Below, piece after piece: positions 59,481-64,000 of a stretch of 64,000 nucleotides of DNA. Numbering within the stretch: the stretch's first letter is position 1; each line of letters begins with the position of its first letter. Both the position numbers and the translations under genes were made by a program. This DNA is from Rhodopirellula halodulae (GTDB taxonomy: Bacteria > Planctomycetota > Planctomycetia > Pirellulales > Pirellulaceae): the NCBI RefSeq assembly GCF_020966775.1, contig NZ_JAJKFV010000004.1:186001-250000 (forward strand), given 5' to 3'. Below the pieces are notes generated by a model. It ran no database searches and was not told where the DNA came from. It saw only the letters and a list, made by a program, of their open reading frames with translations.

Positions 59481-60064
59481 TGCGACGCGATGGCTACACC
59501 CTATTGGAAATCCTGTTGGTTCTGACGCTGACTTCTGTCTTGATCGGATCCACCGTGGGCTTGCTTTCCGTCATCCGGAAAAGCAATCAACGATCCACGA
59601 TTGAGTCTTTGGATCGCCGAGAGATCCGACGGCTGGCCAATGAACTGCGGCACGATGTCGAACTTGCCAGCTCCGTGAAGCACCAGGGCACCACGCTTAT
59701 CCTTCCGATGGAAAATGATCGGCGAGTCCTCTACGACGCGAAACTCGAACCGGGGATCACACGTTCCGTTCAGTCCTCCGACGGCAAAACGATCGCCCGC
59801 GATCTCTATCTGTTTCAACAGTCCGCACCGGCCAATTGGAGTGTGACCGAAGCCGAGTCGTCCGGTGGCGTTTTGGTCCGGTGCAGCTTGTTGCTGAAGA
59901 CCGATCCACCTCGCGAGATGAAGATCGAAGCGGCATGGCGAGAGGCAAAGGCTGACACTGATTCAGAGTTGATGCCAGACAACGATGAGTCGTCCGAAGA
60001 CGCCAGTCCCGAAACGGAAGATGATGCCGAAAATGATTCATCCGAATCGGAGGCCACAACATGA
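59477..60064 (+). CDS. Minor pilin, GspJ-like
   Basis: A 195-residue prepilin: MMRRDGYTLLEILLVLTLTS with a processing site G|Y and Glu5. It overlaps the previous gene by 4 bp (ATGA). The last 30 residues are acidic (DNDESSEDASPETEDDAEND), an unusual tail for a pilin. Confidence 0.75.
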   Translation: MMRRDGYTLLEILLVLTLTSVLIGSTVGLLSVIRKSNQRSTIESLDRREIRRLANELRHDVELASSVKHQGTTLILPMENDRRVLYDAKLEPGITRSVQSSDGKTIARDLYLFQQSAPANWSVTEAESSGGVLVRCSLLLKTDPPREMKIEAAWREAKADTDSELMPDNDESSEDASPETEDDAENDSSESEATT

Positions 60065-60441
60065 ACGCAAAGTCTCAGGCATTCGTGTTGCTGCACCACA
60101 CCGCGTCTCGTCGCGAAGGTTCATCCGCTTTGGTGATGGTATTGATGCTTTCGTTGCTCGTTGGAACGTTCGCATTGACGGTGACCAACCGAGCGGCCGA
60201 TGAACGCCGAGCAGAATGGGATCGACAGCAGATTGCAATTCTTGAATCCGCGATTCGATCTGCTCGTCCGTTCTCAAAAGATCTGCCATCACCTCTTCGA
60301 TTGCCGGTGGATGACGAAGCCAAGGTTTGGGTGGAGGTGAAGGTCATCAACCCTGGCGACGCAAACGACCAACTGCAAGCGACCTTATTCCGCAACGAAC
60401 AACCCGGACTGACCATTCAACGTCCCATCCGAGGCCAATGA
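60061..60441 (+). CDS. PilX/GspK-like small membrane protein
   Basis: A 126-residue protein with a single N-terminal hydrophobic helix (ALVMVLMLSLLVGTFALTVT) preceded by basic and polar residues, no clear prepilin site with Glu5, then ESAIRSARPF... It resembles PilX or GspK minor components. Starts in a 4-bp overlap. Very tentative on role. Confidence 0.55.
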   Translation: MNAKSQAFVLLHHTASRREGSSALVMVLMLSLLVGTFALTVTNRAADERRAEWDRQQIAILESAIRSARPFSKDLPSPLRLPVDDEAKVWVEVKVINPGDANDQLQATLFRNEQPGLTIQRPIRGQ

Positions 60442-61361
60442 TGAATCACTCAACACTCGACCATTTTTCTTCGCCAACCAGTCGTCAGTTCGCCATGAAG
60501 CCTCCCGTTTCGCGAATTCGTTTTGCAGCGTTCACGTTGGTTGAACTCTTGGTTGTGATCGCCATCATCGGTGTGCTGGTCGGGCTTCTTTCGCCCGCCG
60601 TGCAATCGGTGCGAGAAACCTCCCGTCGGGCGGCATGCCAAGCTCGTCTGTTGCCGATCGGGCTGGCCATTCACGGTTATCACGACCGATGGATGCACTT
60701 TCCGGTTGGCACGATTCTCGATGAAGGCATCGCGGGGCCGATCGAAAGCACCGCCTCCGGCAACCACCACAACTGGATTGGTCGGCTGCTGGACTTGATG
60801 GATCAACCCAACATTGCCAAACGCATTGACCGATCGGTGAGCATCTACGACGAAGCCAACCAACCCGTTTTGCAGTTGGAGTACGACGGTTTTCGATGCC
60901 CGTCTTCCGTCAGCAACCTTGGCAACGCCAGCAGCTATGTTGGACTGCATCACCCAACTGAAAAACCAATCGACGCAACTGATCATGGCGTCTTTTTGTT
61001 GAACACCAAAATTTCGCGGGATGATGTCACGGACGGCCTTTCGAGCACCGCCTTTGTTTCCGAAAAACTCATTCACTTGGACGATCTGGGTTGGTTGAGC
61101 GGGACGCGAGCAACCCTTCGCAATGCAGGCGGCGGCATTCAGGCTTCCATCGATCGATTTGAGAAACGACCACCCAATGTTGTCGGATCGATCGGCAGCT
61201 TGCACCCGGCCGGGGCTCATGTTTTGTTCGGGTCCGGTCAAGTGCGTTTCCAATCCAATGAAACGGACCCGCGCATCATGGAACAAATGATTGATCGCCG
61301 CGATGGTCAATTGCCGTTGCAGTACCAGTCCATCGAAACGCTTCGCCAACAAAGCCTGTGA
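60441..61361 (+). CDS. DUF1559-like prepilin within the operon
   Basis: A 306-residue prepilin: FAAFTLVELLVVIAIIGVLV with Glu5, SPAVQSVRETSRRAACQARL as in DUF1559 proteins. The C-terminal H-x9-DG motif is degraded (HVLFGSGQVRF). GAGG at 60431 favours ATG 60441 over 60438. A pilin of the same family as the divergent 456-aa gene, perhaps adapted as a minor subunit. Confidence 0.85.
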   Translation: MNHSTLDHFSSPTSRQFAMKPPVSRIRFAAFTLVELLVVIAIIGVLVGLLSPAVQSVRETSRRAACQARLLPIGLAIHGYHDRWMHFPVGTILDEGIAGPIESTASGNHHNWIGRLLDLMDQPNIAKRIDRSVSIYDEANQPVLQLEYDGFRCPSSVSNLGNASSYVGLHHPTEKPIDATDHGVFLLNTKISRDDVTDGLSSTAFVSEKLIHLDDLGWLSGTRATLRNAGGGIQASIDRFEKRPPNVVGSIGSLHPAGAHVLFGSGQVRFQSNETDPRIMEQMIDRRDGQLPLQYQSIETLRQQSL

Positions 61362-62194
61362 TGAGTGTTCCGGTCATCGACGACTTCGACGAGGAATCGT
61401 CGTGGCACGATCCAATCTTGCTGACTTGGTTTGGGGTTTGGGCCCTGATTGTTTCGCTGGCCTGCGCCGCCGCCGGATCGAATGCTCGCGGCGGGGATCC
61501 TTCGGACGATGAGTGGCTGGTCATTGGGCTGGCGATGGGCGCTTGCACCGCCACTTGGACGGCCATCGGAAATTGGGCCCTGTTGATGGAATTGCCATCG
61601 CACGGGCCTGCGAAAAAATCGGCTCAGCGGCTTCGGATCGGAATTGCGGTGGTGACGGTGCTCACCTTTTTCGCGATTGGATCGGCCTGCACGAAGAGCA
61701 TGGACTCCTTCGCCACGACCGCGTTGGCAACCGTCGTTTCCTGGACGATGCCGTTTGTGATTTGGCAGTGGTTTCGCCGGCCTTTGCATCGAGGCCAAAC
61801 CGTCTCCACCGGCCGACGACAAATTCGCGAAATCTTGGGCATCGCGGTCACGATTGCATTGGTCAACGCCTTGTTGAAACTTGCCAGCCTGAGCGTCCAT
61901 TTGTCACCCAGTCGCATCACCATGATTCTCAGCGTGGCTGCGATATGGACGTTGATGATGTGGACGATGCTGAGTTGTCGCTGGTACTGGATGCTGCTGG
62001 TGGTGCCTTTGTTTGTCGGGCAACCGTTCCTGGTGCTGCTGGCAATGCAATTGGAAGATTCAACCTACAGCACCGTGTCGTCCTTCGTCGTTGGCTTCTA
62101 TTGCAGCCACTTTCTGATGGCGATGTTGTTTCTGTCGCTGATGCGGTCCAGCGGGCACCATTGGTTTCGAACCACGGAAGCCGCCACCGGTTGA
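61361..62194 (+). CDS. Multi-pass membrane protein, last gene of operon
   Basis: A 277-residue protein with about seven membrane helices (for example WFGVWALIVSLACAAAG, IGIAVVTVLTFFAIG, MMWTMLSCRWYWMLLVVPLFV) and small charged loops. No prepilin peptidase Asp motifs were seen, so not an obvious PilD. Begins in a 1-bp TGATG overlap, so co-translated with the pseudopilin. Function unknown. Confidence 0.6.
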   Translation: MSVPVIDDFDEESSWHDPILLTWFGVWALIVSLACAAAGSNARGGDPSDDEWLVIGLAMGACTATWTAIGNWALLMELPSHGPAKKSAQRLRIGIAVVTVLTFFAIGSACTKSMDSFATTALATVVSWTMPFVIWQWFRRPLHRGQTVSTGRRQIREILGIAVTIALVNALLKLASLSVHLSPSRITMILSVAAIWTLMMWTMLSCRWYWMLLVVPLFVGQPFLVLLAMQLEDSTYSTVSSFVVGFYCSHFLMAMLFLSLMRSSGHHWFRTTEAATG

Positions 62195-62219
62195 ACCAAA
62201 CGATCGACGACGTGACACC

Positions 62220-63629
62220 TTAATTCTTTTGAAGCTGGCTTCGTTTCAGCGTCATGGAATGCACGGTTTCGTTTTCGATCGTGATGCACTCAAAGGTCAC
62301 TTCCGGATCCGGCTTTTCGAACTCGAAGGTGATCTTTCCAAAGAAGTTGCCTTCGTTGTAGGAAAACAACGCTTCTTCTTTGGTTGGATGCGTGTGATCG
62401 TTGGTCAGCTTGGACGTTTCGAATTCGAACAGGTCATAGCCTTGGGGACGTTCGATCTTGTAGATGTCCGTGCGATGGCGGTCCGCGGAGATCAGGATGA
62501 CACCGCCGATGTCGTGCTCGTCGATCCAATCGAAGATCTCATTGCGTTCGTCTTTGACGCCCCACCATGAATCACGCCCCCCTTTGTCGGCGTGCTCCGT
62601 CCAGAGGGTCCCCGACGCGAGCACTTTGAACGTCGCCGTGGAGGCTTTCAATCGCTGCTTCAACCACTCTTTTTGTTCCGGCCCCAACATCGTGCCATCT
62701 TCGAAAGAACGGTAGTAGCGATTGTCGAGCATGAACACGTCGACATCTCCCATCGAAAAATCAAACCAACATCCCGGCAACTGATCGCCACCGCCATAAG
62801 CCGGGTTGTTCCAATTTTCGCGAAAGACTTTCCATGTTTTGAACTTCCACTCGGGCTTGAAACGCTTCGGTCCACCTGATGAATCATCCTTGCCCAAATC
62901 ATGATCGTCGTAGACCGCATACACCGAGGTCGACGCGGTCAGCCGTTGATACTCCGGTCGCAACTGACGGCGGTAGTAGTGAACGCGTTGCTTCGTTCGC
63001 GACTTCGGTTGGTCGATGTAGACGTTGTCTCCCAACATCAACAAAGCGTCCGGTTGGTGCTCCGCGATGACGTCCCACATCTTTTCTTTCGGTGGGTTGT
63101 ACCGAGCACCGCCACCAAAAGCAAAACTCACCGTCGCCGGTTGTTCCTTCGCGGGAAAGGTACGGAAGGAAGGACGCTGCTCAGCAAACACGGCCTCACC
63201 ATCGACCAGGATGTCATACGCAACTCGTGTATTGGGTTTCAGCCCTTTCATATCGAGCAACGCGGTGAAGTCGTTCTCGGCGGACGTTCGCACAACGTCG
63301 CTTTCTCCACCACCCCAAACCAATTGCACTTCCGCAGACTCGACGGTTCGAACCCAAATCCGCGCACTGTTGTCAGTTACACAACCCAGCATGGGTCCGC
63401 CCAGTAACTTCAGCGAGTGCTTTTGAATCAGCTCTTGATATTCCTGATCGTGAACCACGTCTTCCAACGACGCATCGGGCTCCTCCCACGTGTACATGGA
63501 TTGAAGAAAGTAGTGATCCATGTCGCCAATCACCGGTGTTTCCCTGGGCGTGGGAATCGGCGGTTTAGCTTGCACACCAACCGAGGCACATGTGAAAGCC
63601 AGAACGGTGCCACAGAACAATTTCTTCAT
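62220..63629 (-). CDS. PhoD-like alkaline phosphatase family protein
   Basis: A 469-residue secreted phosphatase. ATG 63629 gives signal peptide MKKLFCGTVLAFTCASVGVQ; the body shows VSFAFGGGARYNPP, LLMLGDNVYIDQPKSRTKQR, YAVYDDHDLGKDDSSG and GGVILISADRHRTDIYKIER, the metal/phosphate motifs of PhoD-like enzymes. It lies convergent with the pseudopilus operon. PhoD enzymes hydrolyse phosphodiesters and monoesters; substrate here unknown. Confidence 0.9.
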   Translation of the reverse strand: MKKLFCGTVLAFTCASVGVQAKPPIPTPRETPVIGDMDHYFLQSMYTWEEPDASLEDVVHDQEYQELIQKHSLKLLGGPMLGCVTDNSARIWVRTVESAEVQLVWGGGESDVVRTSAENDFTALLDMKGLKPNTRVAYDILVDGEAVFAEQRPSFRTFPAKEQPATVSFAFGGGARYNPPKEKMWDVIAEHQPDALLMLGDNVYIDQPKSRTKQRVHYYRRQLRPEYQRLTASTSVYAVYDDHDLGKDDSSGGPKRFKPEWKFKTWKVFRENWNNPAYGGGDQLPGCWFDFSMGDVDVFMLDNRYYRSFEDGTMLGPEQKEWLKQRLKASTATFKVLASGTLWTEHADKGGRDSWWGVKDERNEIFDWIDEHDIGGVILISADRHRTDIYKIERPQGYDLFEFETSKLTNDHTHPTKEEALFSYNEGNFFGKITFEFEKPDPEVTFECITIENETVHSMTLKRSQLQKN

Positions 63630-63733
63630 GAGGTGAATCTCGCGATCGCGGACAGGGCGGGAATCTGCTTCCCGTCGCTCGCGGTGACCGCAACGAGCGA
63701 GGAAGAGATCGAGAGATTCTAGCAGATACGATT

Positions 63734-64000
63734 TCAGCCGCGTTCGATTCGTTCGTTCGAATCCACATCCAGCAGGTCCCGCGCAAGCTCGTTCCAATCG
63801 TCATGCGACAGCAAACAACGTTTGACCTCCGGGTGCGGAGTCGACCAAATTCGAGGCAAATCTGATTCTCCCGTGATCATGGGTCGGAAAGCCAACTGTT
63901 CCCGCGGCGGATGGAACATCGCTTGGACGCCCGGCTTGTTGCCACGTGCGTCGATGCGGTACCAACCATGGCTGGGTAAATGAACCGCATTCAACCCATG
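63734..64000 (-). CDS. Transglutaminase-like protein, C-terminal part (5' end outside window)
   Basis: The last 88 residues of a protein whose start lies beyond the window edge: HGLNAVHLPSHGWYRIDARG, then KPGVQAMFHPP and LAFRPMITGESDLPRIWSTP. This matches the post-catalytic region of transglutaminase/protease-like (COG1305) enzymes. Ends 105 bp upstream of the PhoD gene, same strand. Confidence 0.7.
   Translation of the reverse strand, partial: HGLNAVHLPSHGWYRIDARGNKPGVQAMFHPPREQLAFRPMITGESDLPRIWSTPHPEVKRCLLSHDDWNELARDLLDVDSNERIERG

Overview
The window looks like chromosomal DNA of a marine planctomycete close to Rhodopirellula (Pirellulaceae). I infer this from gene content: DUF1559-type prepilins, paired secreted sulfatases, a Cys-rich alginate-export-like porin, PDZ and golvesin-like secreted proteins, long signal peptides, moderate-to-high GC, and dispersed REP-like palindromes with a RAYT transposase. 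The species cannot be fixed from sequence alone.

Layout. 1-7.2 kb (minus): a nitrate-uptake operon nrtA-nrtB-nrtC-nrtD, a GAF-repeat protein and a DmsB-DmsC-type fusion cut by the window edge; a porin (7.8-9.5 kb) diverges from it. 9.8-12.8 kb (plus): a PlcP/LpxH-like metallophosphoesterase, then btaA and btaB, which together could convert phospholipid to betaine lipid. 12.9-19.6 kb: an outer-membrane barrel, two divergent sulfatases and an FAD oxidoreductase. 19.7-24.4 kb: a frameshifted RTX-type gene, a thiamine-binding protein, a RAYT between REP pairs, and a copper P-type ATPase. 24.5-28.7 kb: an unknown secreted protein, pyrE, a small conserved-looking protein and an HlyD adaptor. 28.7-33.7 kb (minus): rpmF-fabD-fabG-acpP-fabF plus a FixJ-like response regulator overlapping fabF. 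34-38.5 kb: an MgCl-chelatase-like AAA ATPase, a tandem repeat array of about 1.5 kb, and an ACT-domain malic enzyme. 38.7-44.6 kb: a di-heme peroxidase, mutY, a PDZ protein and an Amt ammonium transporter. 44.8-49 kb (minus): a GT2 glycosyltransferase, an FAD oxidoreductase, mobA and moeA. 49.8-52.7 kb: a dNTP triphosphohydrolase, a PIN-TRAM protein and a GroES. 53-62.2 kb: a divergent DUF1559 prepilin and a tightly coupled nine-gene operon (GspE-like ATPase, three GspF-like proteins, four pilin-like proteins, one membrane protein). 62.2-64 kb: a PhoD-like phosphatase and the end of a transglutaminase-like protein.

Together: nitrogen supply (nitrate and ammonium uptake, Moco synthesis for a molybdoenzyme), phosphorus economy (lipid remodelling, PhoD), fatty-acid synthesis, and a minimal T2SS/T4P-like pseudopilus operon without secretin or peptidase nearby. 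The strongest candidates for a little-described system are the pseudopilus operon, the plcP-btaA-btaB cluster, and the RAYT with its REP and tandem-array family.
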